From assembly GCA_905202595.1 (NCBI GenBank), contig CAJKSP010000031.1, forward strand, positions 1-28,290: a DNA stretch of 28,290 bases, read 5' to 3'. Within the stretch, counting starts at the first letter, position 1. Each line of letters starts with the position of its first letter. The stretch is from an uncultured Sutterella sp. (GTDB taxonomy: Bacteria; Pseudomonadota; Gammaproteobacteria; Burkholderiales; Burkholderiaceae_F). The notes below the pieces were generated by a model that was not told where the DNA came from, did no database searches, and saw only the letters and a program-made list of their open reading frames with translations. A program made the position numbers and the translations under genes. Positions 1 to 7,075 of this stretch are shown in pieces.

Positions 1-146
1 CAAGCTCCGAAAATTGGGATGGACATGCCTGGGGGACATCTACAAATAGGATGTCTCCTGAGGTTATTGATAACCGCCCACTGCGGATCCGCACGGTGGG
101 TGGTGTGGAAGGGGCTGAGGACCAAAAGTCCTCACCCCTATCCGAT
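1..146 (+). ncRNA. Probable 3' end of a group II intron (domains V and VI)
   Basis: Two consecutive structures fit group II intron domains V and VI. The domain V candidate spans 73-104: nine pairs between 73-81 and 96-104, including one G-T wobble next to a CGC triad (75-77); a two-base CG bulge (94-95); then four pairs (82-85 with 90-93) closed by a GATC loop. Domain V normally has this lower helix, two-base bulge, upper helix and tetraloop, and class C introns carry a CGC triad. The domain VI candidate follows: arms 110-122 and 128-139 with one unpaired C at 115, and an unpaired A at 140 six bases before a possible AT 3' end (145-146), as expected of a branch adenosine. Bases 1-72 hold two further inverted repeats (35-40 with 50-55, and 62-67 with 70-75) and would be part of the intron upstream of domain V. 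The intron-encoded reverse transcriptase would be left of the window. The loop is not GNRA, which is a reservation. Confidence 0.6.
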
Positions 147-164
147 TCCTGTCGTTTTTGGGGG

Positions 165-1688
165 TTAAAAGCGCGCTTCGCCGAGCACTGCGCGCACCGT
201 GTCGTCGACGCTTGTGACGTCGACGGTGCGGTCGGCGAGCGAAGCATAGATCGGCGCGCGCTCTTCATAGAGAGCGGCGACGCCGCGCGCCTGCGCAATC
301 GGACGGTCGCGCGTCGAAAGGCGGGAGAGCGGGCGCCTCAGCCAGATGAAGCTGCCGTTGAGTCCGAGAAGCATGCGGTTGCAGGGCCTGAGGCACGAGC
401 CGCCGCCCGTCGAGATGACGAGGCCCCGCTCGCGGGCAAGCTCGAGGATGGCGCGGGTTTCCTGCTCGCGGAAGAACGCTTCGCCGTCTTCCTGATAAAT
501 GCGCAGCTTGGGCTTGCCGACGCGCTTCGCCACGAGTTCGTCTACGTCGACGAAGCGGCGCATGAGCTTGTGGGCAAGGATTTTGCCGATCGTCGTCTTG
601 CCGCAGCCGGGCATGCCGATGAGAATGAGGCTTCTGGCTTCAAGTTCGGCGTCGGCAGCAATGCCGCGCGCAATGCTCTCGCGCATCGGGCGGCCGAGCA
701 GCGCTTCGACGGCCTCTTTGGCCCAGCGGATTCGAAGCGAAAAGCCGGAGTAGGCCGGGAGTCCGAGCTGCTGAGCGTCCCAAAGCAGACGCGGCCGAAT
801 CGGCTCGCCGGCGACGTCGCAGACGCCCTTCAGAGCGCGGAAATGCGACAGCAGCGGCAGCGGCGTCGCCATCGGCATCGGGAAGCGGCCGGCAGAGCTG
901 GCATTGACGGCAACGACGGCATCGGGAAAGGCGCTCGCGGCGCGCGACGCTTCGAGGCACGCTTCCGCTGCATCGGCGAGGCCGGAGGGGCCGGCGCCGC
1001 ACAAGCCTTGAATCTTCGGCACCTGTTCGCCGCCGACGGAGCAGAGAGCTTCGGCGTCGGCATAGGCCGGGCAGCCGGTGGACGCCTGCCTGGGGGAGCC
1101 AGCCGGCGGATGCGGCATGGCGCGAAGCTTCACTTCGTGCACATCCAGATCCGCGAGCGTCATCGCGGCTCGGGCGAGCGCCGCGCAGCAGGGATTGGCG
1201 TCGTCCGTAAAGAGGAGCGCAGCCTTCGAGCCGTCTTGGGCTACTTCTGCCGTCATGGCCCGCAGCGCGCCTTCGAGAATCGAGGCGCCGAGATGCTCTG
1301 CATGCAGGCCGCCTGCCGAATCCCGCAGCGCCAGGTCGGTCAGGCCGGCCGCTTTTGCTTCCCGAGAGAAGCAGACGCGCTCGCCGTTGCAGGCGCGCCG
1401 AATGAGCGCCGTCATGGCTTCTCGCTGGAGCGCCGGATGGAAGAGGGCGCCGCACCAAGTGCGGTCGCAGAGGAACGCGTCAAGGGCTGCCGCCGCTTCG
1501 CCGGGCAAGGCTGCGTCGACTTCAAGGCGCTCCAGACCAGCGAGGCCGAACTTCGCGAGCAGTGCGGGCATTGCAGGCGCACGACGCTCCGAGCCGCTCT
1601 TCGGCACGAGAAGGCAGAAGCGCGGATCGTCGCACCGGCAGGCAGCCGGAGCGGCGTTCGAAGGGGAGTCGCTGAAGGTCGGCGTCAT
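165..1688 (-). CDS. Degenerate shikimate dehydrogenase-like domain fused to shikimate kinase
   Basis: The protein has 507 residues from the chosen ATG, which lies 43 bases after the menE stop; an in-frame start further upstream would run deep into menE and has no family resemblance. The C-terminal 160 residues are a complete shikimate kinase: Walker A GMPGCGKTTIG (358-368), the substrate aspartates in DVDE (381-384), GEAFFREQE (402-410), STGGG (426-430) and lid DRPIA (461-465). It should phosphorylate shikimate with ATP in the cytoplasm, in the chorismate pathway that feeds menaquinone. Residues about 75-335 follow the layout of AroE, including VNASSAG (261-267) and the C-terminal substrate-side helix region (290-330). 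The usual catalytic Lys, the NTD aspartate and the glycine-rich nucleotide loop are not recognisable, so dehydrogenase activity is doubtful. The stop is 18 bases from the putative intron end. Confidence 0.8.
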   Translation of the reverse strand: MTPTFSDSPSNAAPAACRCDDPRFCLLVPKSGSERRAPAMPALLAKFGLAGLERLEVDAALPGEAAAALDAFLCDRTWCGALFHPALQREAMTALIRRACNGERVCFSREAKAAGLTDLALRDSAGGLHAEHLGASILEGALRAMTAEVAQDGSKAALLFTDDANPCCAALARAAMTLADLDVHEVKLRAMPHPPAGSPRQASTGCPAYADAEALCSVGGEQVPKIQGLCGAGPSGLADAAEACLEASRAASAFPDAVVAVNASSAGRFPMPMATPLPLLSHFRALKGVCDVAGEPIRPRLLWDAQQLGLPAYSGFSLRIRWAKEAVEALLGRPMRESIARGIAADAELEARSLILIGMPGCGKTTIGKILAHKLMRRFVDVDELVAKRVGKPKLRIYQEDGEAFFREQETRAILELARERGLVISTGGGSCLRPCNRMLLGLNGSFIWLRRPLSRLSTRDRPIAQARGVAALYEERAPIYASLADRTVDVTSVDDTVRAVLGEARF

Positions 1689-1731
1689 GAAGAAGGCAGA
1701 AGATTCTGTCGCAGCGGAAGCAAAAAAAGAA

Positions 1732-2916
1732 CTATACCGCGGCAGCAGAAGAGGCCGTCGGAGCGTCCCCGGCTGACGAGGCGCTCGTGAAGGACGCGGG
1801 GGCATCCTGCGCCTCTTCCGCCAGGGCGCGAATGGCCGGCCGGTCGGGCTTCTGCGTGGCTCTGAGCGGGATGGCGCCGACATAGGCGACGGCATGCGGC
1901 TTTTCGAATCGGCTGAGCGCCTTCTTCATCGCGTCCCAGTCGACGTCCTCCGGCGTGCCTGCGATCACGAGCACGACCTCCTCGCCGAAGGTGCGGCTGC
2001 GGCGCGAGCTGATGGCGAAGGGCTTTTTGATGATGCCTTTGAGCTTGGCTTCCACGGTCTCGATCTGCACTTTGACGGCGCCGGTGTTGATGACGTTGTC
2101 AAGGCGCCCGATGATGCGGAAGCTGCCGTCGGCTTCCAGCGCGGCGGCGTCGTTCGTCACGAGCGCGCCGTCCGCGACGGCCGGCGCGCAGATGACGAGC
2201 GTTCCTTTGGGCGAGATGGAGAGCGCGACGCCCGGAAGCGGCCGGTAGGCCGCTTCCGCTTCAGGCCCGTTGAGGCGGCGCAGCGCAATGTGCGAGAGCG
2301 TCTCCGTCATGCCGTAGGAGGAATAGACCTCGCCCTCGGCGCTTTGAAGCGCGGCAAGGAGCTCGTCGTCAACAGCGCCGCCGCCGATGATGACCCGCCG
2401 GCAGGCGAGGAGCATTTTGGCCGTGTCGGGATTGCCGAGCGCCTTCGCGGCCTGCATCGGCGTCACGCAGGCGAAGTCGACAGGACGGCCGAGCGCGGCA
2501 AAGGGATTGGCCGCCGGGGGCGTCGGCACGAGATCGAGCCCGCAGGCAAGCGAGCGGACGACGACCATTTTGCCCGCAATGTAGTCGAGCGGCATCGCGA
2601 GCAGATTTTCATCGTCCTCCTGAAGCCTCAGAAACGAGATGGTTGCGCGCGCGCTTGCGAGCATGCGGGTCTTCTGCGCAGCAAAGGCCTTCGGCCGGCC
2701 TGTGGAGCCCGATGTAAAGACCCGAACGGCAGGCGCATCCGACAGGAAGTCTTCCAGGAAGCGCGCCAGCGCCGCGTCGAAGCTTTCCGGACCCGCCGCT
2801 GCGGCGGCTTCGCGGTGAAAGGGCGACGGCTCGCCCGACCGAGGGCTCGCGTAATAATCGAGCGGACGCTCGACGCCGCGAACCATCAGCGCATCTCTGC
2901 CAGGAATATGGAACAT
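1732..2916 (-). CDS. menE: o-succinylbenzoate-CoA ligase (short MenE type)
   Basis: This is an ANL-superfamily adenylate-forming enzyme of 394 residues, expected to activate o-succinylbenzoate with ATP and CoA in menaquinone synthesis. The phosphate-binding loop FTSGSTGRPK is at 67-76, the A5 motif YGMTET at 201-206, a TND at 254-256, the hinge GRLDNVINTG at 270-279, and the A10-like segment TQKPDR with its probable catalytic Lys at 356. The N-terminal region before the P-loop is only about 65 residues, far shorter than in E. coli MenE, but like the compact MenE proteins of some anaerobes. The C-terminus ends in an Ala/Ser-rich tail of about 25 residues. The ATG at 2916 is chosen because it lies 19 bases beyond the menB stop; a TTG at 2967 would overlap menB. 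No clear Shine-Dalgarno sequence is seen, which suggests coupling to menB. Identity as MenE rests on the motifs and on menB next door. Confidence 0.88.
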   Translation of the reverse strand: MFHIPGRDALMVRGVERPLDYYASPRSGEPSPFHREAAAAAGPESFDAALARFLEDFLSDAPAVRVFTSGSTGRPKAFAAQKTRMLASARATISFLRLQEDDENLLAMPLDYIAGKMVVVRSLACGLDLVPTPPAANPFAALGRPVDFACVTPMQAAKALGNPDTAKMLLACRRVIIGGGAVDDELLAALQSAEGEVYSSYGMTETLSHIALRRLNGPEAEAAYRPLPGVALSISPKGTLVICAPAVADGALVTNDAAALEADGSFRIIGRLDNVINTGAVKVQIETVEAKLKGIIKKPFAISSRRSRTFGEEVVLVIAGTPEDVDWDAMKKALSRFEKPHAVAYVGAIPLRATQKPDRPAIRALAEEAQDAPASFTSASSAGDAPTASSAAAV

Positions 2917-2935
2917 GTCAGATCGGCTGAGCCGC

Positions 2936-3799
2936 TCAGGGATTCGACGGGCGCTTGTTGTAGGCAAAGTCCGGCGTGCGCTTTTCGAGGAAGGCGCGGC
3001 CGCCTTCCTGCGCTTCGTCCGTCATGTAGTAGAGCATCGTCGCATCGCCGGCGAGCTCCTGAATGCCGGCCTGGCCGTCGAGCTCGGCGTTGAGGCCCGC
3101 CTTGATCATGCGGATGGCGAGCGCGCTGTGCTTCATGATGGTCTTGGCCCAGTCGACGGCTTCGTCCTCGAGATTCTCGAAGGGCACGACTTTATTCACG
3201 AGCCCCATGTCGAGCGCTTCCTGGGCGGAGTACTGGCGGCAGAGGAACCAGATTTCGCGCGCCTTCTTCTGGCCGACGACGCGCGCGAGGTAGGAGGCGC
3301 CGAAGCCCGCATCGAAGGAGCCGACCTTGGGGCCGGTCTGGCCGAAGACGGCATTGTCGCTCGCGATGGAGAGGTCGCAGACGACCTGCAGTACGTGGCC
3401 GCCGCCGATTGCATAGCCGTTCACCATGGCGATGACGGGCTTGGGGATCGAGCGGATCTGCTTCTGAACGTCAAGAATGTTGAGGCGGGGCGTGCCGTAT
3501 TCGTCGATGTAGCCGCCTAAGCCCTTGACGTGCATGTCGCCGCCCGAGCAGAAGGCCTTGTCGCCGTAGCCCGTGAGAAGCACCACGCGGATCGCGGGAT
3601 TCTGGCGCGCAATGGCGAAGGCGTCCGTCAGCTCGTTCACGGTCGTCGGCCGGAAGGCGTTGCGCCAGCGGGGGCGGTCGATCGTGATCTTGGCAATGCC
3701 TTCATAGAACTCGAAGCGGATGTCTTCATAGTCCTTGATCGGCTTCCATTCGCGGCCGTGGGTCGGCGGGCACGGCTGAATCTGCTTGTCTTCCTGCAT
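2936..3799 (-). CDS. menB: 1,4-dihydroxy-2-naphthoyl-CoA synthase (MenB)
   Basis: A 287-residue crotonase-fold protein that closes the second ring of the menaquinone head group by Dieckmann condensation of o-succinylbenzoyl-CoA. It matches E. coli MenB in length and closely in sequence: FCSGGD at 83-88, GYAIGGGH at 128-135 for the oxyanion hole, the hallmark GQTGPKVGSFDAGFG stretch at 153-167 with Asp163, and a C-terminal DGQAGIQELAG block (241-251). The glycine in GQTG is the feature of type I, bicarbonate-dependent MenB. The ATG at 3799 is preceded by GGAG at a good distance, which supports it over a TTG 12 bases upstream. It is the first gene of a menB-menE-shikimate kinase set on the minus strand. 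Confidence 0.95.
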   Translation of the reverse strand: MQEDKQIQPCPPTHGREWKPIKDYEDIRFEFYEGIAKITIDRPRWRNAFRPTTVNELTDAFAIARQNPAIRVVLLTGYGDKAFCSGGDMHVKGLGGYIDEYGTPRLNILDVQKQIRSIPKPVIAMVNGYAIGGGHVLQVVCDLSIASDNAVFGQTGPKVGSFDAGFGASYLARVVGQKKAREIWFLCRQYSAQEALDMGLVNKVVPFENLEDEAVDWAKTIMKHSALAIRMIKAGLNAELDGQAGIQELAGDATMLYYMTDEAQEGGRAFLEKRTPDFAYNKRPSNP

Positions 3800-3880
3800 C
3801 GGGTACTCCAAAGTTCAGGCGAACGGCAGCCGGTGCGCCTGCGGCCGTTCGGTTGAGGGCGGCTTTCCATAAAAAAATAC

Positions 3881-3904
3881 GAAAGCGCTGCCACGTGAAA
3901 GCGC
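3881..3904. repeat. 8-bp direct repeat upstream of menB
   Basis: GAAAGCGC occurs at 3881-3888 and again at 3897-3904, a 16-base period, with a CACGTG palindrome between them (3892-3897). It lies 82-105 bases upstream of the menB ATG and next to an AT-rich tract (3871-3880). It could be an operator or promoter element of the men genes, but no regulator is recognised and the repeat is short enough to be chance. Confidence 0.3.
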
Positions 3905-3968
3905 ATCATACAGAGTCTGCAGGATCATTCAGCCGGCACGGAGCGCTCTTCCGCGCCGGCCGCTGCCG

Positions 3969-5855
3969 TCAATCCCGTCTTGGGAAGGCATTCTGCGGCA
4001 GATCCACGCCCCACAAGGGGTGATGAATGTCTATGCCGCTTAAGCTGAACCGCTTGCGCAGCTCTTCTCCGCATTGGCTGGAGCGGCCCCACATGGCAAT
4101 CATTTTGGTGCCCATGGTCTGCCGCATGATTTCGTCGACGCGATGGGCAATCTGCTGAAGCAGATAGAGAATGCCGTCCGGCGTTCTCTGCTTGGTCCAG
4201 ATCTGATCCCATCTGACGTACTGGCCGAAATAGCGCTGGAACGTATCGATCGCATAGATGGTCGGAACGCGAGGATTCGCAATTCGGAGCTCTTTCGGCG
4301 TTGTCTTGCTCTTCAGGGACTTTTCCAGTTCCTTCATGACGAAATGCTGGCAGATGATGGTCTTGGCAAAGACGGAGTCGAGGACACCGTCCTTGAGCGT
4401 GCCTGTCTCTTCATCAATGCAGAGATCGCAGAAGCGCTGAAAGGCGATTTCCTTGCCGCAGGCGCATTCTCGGGGATGGCCGTTCCATGCGAGCCAAGCG
4501 GAGGACAGATCCGTCTTGTCGAAGACCTTCGACGCGGGATGCTCAGCTTCCCAGTTCTTCTTTTCGCTGTATTTCCGCAGGCTGAGCTCGTTTTTATAAA
4601 GCCCTCGCGCCCGTTCGTAGAACCAATGGTCGCCGTCAGGCGTTTTGATGGTCTCGATGAGCTTCATCAGGTCGATCTGGAACGGCTCCTTGGCGGCGAG
4701 ATCGCTCGCCTTGACTGCAGTTTGAGAATTGGCCGCCTGCGATATCAGTCCTCGGAGATTCTTGCTTTCTGTGTCGGAAAGGGTCGGAGCGGGCACGACG
4801 ATCTTCATGGGAACATTGAGCAGCTTCAGTCGCTGTTCAGCCGCAGGCATGTTCGCTCGGGTCGTGTTGTAGAGAGACTGATAAATGTTGACGGTCGTCT
4901 GGCCGCCGTTGATGATCTGCATGCCTTCAATGGAGACGATTCGGCCCGGATTCTTGGCCGACATGACCACTTTGCCTGCAGATACGACCAAGCCGTTGTT
5001 GTAGGCGAGAAAGCGGAAGGGCTTATTCTTGATCGTTTCCTTGACCTGCTTGTTCACCTTGTTGTTGCCTAAATAGGCGCGCACGTTTTCCTGAATGATG
5101 GATGTTCCGTGCTTATGGTAGAGCTTGGCCAGAATGTCTCCGCGGATGACCGTCAGGTAGCAGTCGTAGTCTTGCTGGGAGGCCTCTCCGGCAAGGCGCG
5201 CAATGCAGGGGAGGCCAGGCTCGGCGAACTTCTGCGTGATGCCGAAGTCTTCTTCGGAGCGGAAGAAGTCGAGATCCAGAATTTCTACGATGAAGTCGCT
5301 GTTCTGGCTGAGGATGGTCTTTTTGCCTGGAGCGTTCCAGAAGGCGCTAGTGATGATCCAGATGCGCCAGGAAGAAATGCCATAGCGCTGCTGAGCATCC
5401 GCAATGGCGCTGACCGTCTGCTTCGCGGGGTGTGCATCAGGGACGGCGTTCAGCATGCCGGAGGAGAGGGCATTGCAGAATCGGTAGGCGCTGCTGTAGA
5501 GCGCGTCCAGCTTCATCTGCTCAAGGGGCTCCGCTTTCAGGCGGACAGTCGAATCGACGATGAAGAGGTCGACGGAGGCGGTTTTGGCCGCATTGTCGTC
5601 CGCAAGGCTTTCAAGCTTGAGGTTGAGCGCATCGACGAAAGCCGAAGCATTCCCGATGCGGCTTGCGGCAAAGAGGCCGGATTCTTCGCTCGGCGTAAAG
5701 AGCGCTCGATAATCCAGCTTCTCCAGCGCGATGTTGAGGAGATTTTCGCTTCTTGAAGTTTCTGGACTCGCTTCCTGCTGTGCGCTGAGATCTTCGTTCA
5801 GCGCGTCGAGAGCGTCTTGGCGGGCCTGATTGATTTGTTCTTGATTTTCTGACAT
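3969..5855 (-). CDS. AIPR (abortive infection phage resistance) family protein
   Basis: A 628-residue protein recognised by the AIPR core: ENVRAYLG (256-263) followed by FRFLAYNNGLVV (280-291) and QIINGGQTT (313-321), then a KTDLSSAWLAWNGHP segment (447-461). AIPR proteins were first linked to phage resistance and recur in gene neighbourhoods with MORC-like ATPases, Z1 ATPases and DUF4420 nucleases; their biochemical role is not settled. A cysteine group (C464, C466, C476, C479) follows the tryptophan block and could bind a metal, which is only inference. It is the last gene of the minus-strand defence locus, 77 bases after the DUF4420 gene, and is followed by 169 gene-free bases before menB. 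There is no obvious Shine-Dalgarno at the ATG, but the N-terminus MSENQEQINQ looks like a normal polar start. Confidence 0.88.
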   Translation of the reverse strand: MSENQEQINQARQDALDALNEDLSAQQEASPETSRSENLLNIALEKLDYRALFTPSEESGLFAASRIGNASAFVDALNLKLESLADDNAAKTASVDLFIVDSTVRLKAEPLEQMKLDALYSSAYRFCNALSSGMLNAVPDAHPAKQTVSAIADAQQRYGISSWRIWIITSAFWNAPGKKTILSQNSDFIVEILDLDFFRSEEDFGITQKFAEPGLPCIARLAGEASQQDYDCYLTVIRGDILAKLYHKHGTSIIQENVRAYLGNNKVNKQVKETIKNKPFRFLAYNNGLVVSAGKVVMSAKNPGRIVSIEGMQIINGGQTTVNIYQSLYNTTRANMPAAEQRLKLLNVPMKIVVPAPTLSDTESKNLRGLISQAANSQTAVKASDLAAKEPFQIDLMKLIETIKTPDGDHWFYERARGLYKNELSLRKYSEKKNWEAEHPASKVFDKTDLSSAWLAWNGHPRECACGKEIAFQRFCDLCIDEETGTLKDGVLDSVFAKTIICQHFVMKELEKSLKSKTTPKELRIANPRVPTIYAIDTFQRYFGQYVRWDQIWTKQRTPDGILYLLQQIAHRVDEIMRQTMGTKMIAMWGRSSQCGEELRKRFSLSGIDIHHPLWGVDLPQNAFPRRD

Positions 5856-5932
5856 GGAATGACTTGAAGCGGTTTTTAAGAAAGCAGCTTCCAGGCGCAG
5901 GAAGCTGAATGCCTTCGGGAGAAGGAAAGGTC

Positions 5933-7048
5933 TCAGGCAAGCTCGTCTTCGACATCGTCCGGCTCTTGTTCGGCGCCGGCTTGTCGAAGGTCTTCCCAGA
6001 CCTGTTCCGAGTCGAGAAGAGCGTTTGGCGCAACAGGCGCTCCCGATGCATCAAGCAGCTCGATCTCATATTTGGCGCTGATGATGCCAGGAATGCTTCC
6101 CGGAGTCAGGCGCGGAAGCGCCGTCGCCTCGAACAGCCGGAGATCTGTCAGCTTGAATCGGTGAGTGCACTGCTCGCGCTGCTCGTCGGAGAATCCGGCA
6201 GTCAGAAGATTCGAACGGAATTCCAGCTTTTGAATGTCGGACGGCAGGAGGCCTTCCGCAGCATCGGCAATTTCGGCGAGCGTTTTGAAAGGCGGGATGT
6301 CGTCGGGCTCTTGACTGTCAGCTGCCTCTGACGAGGCTTTTTCCAGCGTTATGGCGGCAAGATAGAGCTTTTGAATGCCGGTCGTGTCGAGCTGCTCGAG
6401 AGAGTCGATTTTGGCGCGAAGCGGCCGAGCTTCAGTGGAAGTCTTCACTTCTACGAAAGTGCTGCCGCAGAAGGTGAAGTCTTTGGCATTGCCGCGAGGG
6501 CCGGTCCAAAACTCCTGGACGGACGGGATCAAAACGCCGTGCTTCAGGCAGGCGGTCAGAAAAAGAATTTCTCCGGCTAGCCCCAGTTCCTGAGCATCTG
6601 TAAAGCTGCGGCTTCGATCCTGCATGAACTGCCGCCAAGCCTGAAGCCGCTTGACGACAAGGGCGCACCGTTGGGCAGGCACATGGCCGGCCAGTCCGTC
6701 AGCCAGCTCCAGCAAGTCGAGAACCAGCATGGCAAAGAGGTCTTCGTCATACTGAGCGGCCGCAGAAATGCCGAGAAGCGTGGCGCGCTTGGATTCGTCA
6801 TAGGACGTCGAGACGAAGAAGCCCTTTGTCGACTTGAGCTTGATTTTATGTCGTCCGGGAAATTCGAAGCAGATGCTTTCGCCGCCAGGCTGTTCGCAAT
6901 AGATGTCGATTCCGCGAAGCATGGCAATGTGCGCGCCTTGGTGAGCCAGCGACACTTGCCACTGCTTCTTCAGGTCTGCGCGTCTGAGTCGCAGACGGGG
7001 CGAAGGCTTGTCTGTTTCTTGGCTGATGATGGTCTTGTTCTCTGTCAT
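5933..7048 (-). CDS. PD-(D/E)XK nuclease, DUF4420 family
   Basis: A 371-residue protein with the DUF4420 pattern: GLAGEILFL at 156-164 (Glu160), then WTGPRGNAKDFTF at 181-193 (Asp190), then VEVKTS at 199-204 (Glu200, Lys202). Together these are the acidic and lysine residues of a PD-(D/E)XK nuclease fold. The N-terminal 130 residues and C-terminal 150 residues hold no motif I can name. The family is known from restriction-type neighbourhoods beside Z1 ATPases and AIPR proteins, where it is thought to be the DNA-cutting subunit. It starts 27 bases after the Z1 stop, so it should be translated from the same message. The acidic C-terminal tail (EPDDVEDELA) is normal for the protein length. Confidence 0.87.
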   Translation of the reverse strand: MTENKTIISQETDKPSPRLRLRRADLKKQWQVSLAHQGAHIAMLRGIDIYCEQPGGESICFEFPGRHKIKLKSTKGFFVSTSYDESKRATLLGISAAAQYDEDLFAMLVLDLLELADGLAGHVPAQRCALVVKRLQAWRQFMQDRSRSFTDAQELGLAGEILFLTACLKHGVLIPSVQEFWTGPRGNAKDFTFCGSTFVEVKTSTEARPLRAKIDSLEQLDTTGIQKLYLAAITLEKASSEAADSQEPDDIPPFKTLAEIADAAEGLLPSDIQKLEFRSNLLTAGFSDEQREQCTHRFKLTDLRLFEATALPRLTPGSIPGIISAKYEIELLDASGAPVAPNALLDSEQVWEDLRQAGAEQEPDDVEDELA

Positions 7049-7075
7049 GATGGCTGTCTCTTGATTGATTGGCTG

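Noticed and set aside
51..1790. Long plus-strand open frame opposite the shikimate kinase gene
   Set aside because: It is Ala/Arg/Gly-rich with no family motif and covers the antisense of a gene with clear kinase motifs; GC-rich third positions make such frames common.
3892..3897. CACGTG palindrome as a specific regulator site
   Set aside because: Six bases in a GC-rich window are easily chance; it is mentioned only as part of the repeat upstream of menB.
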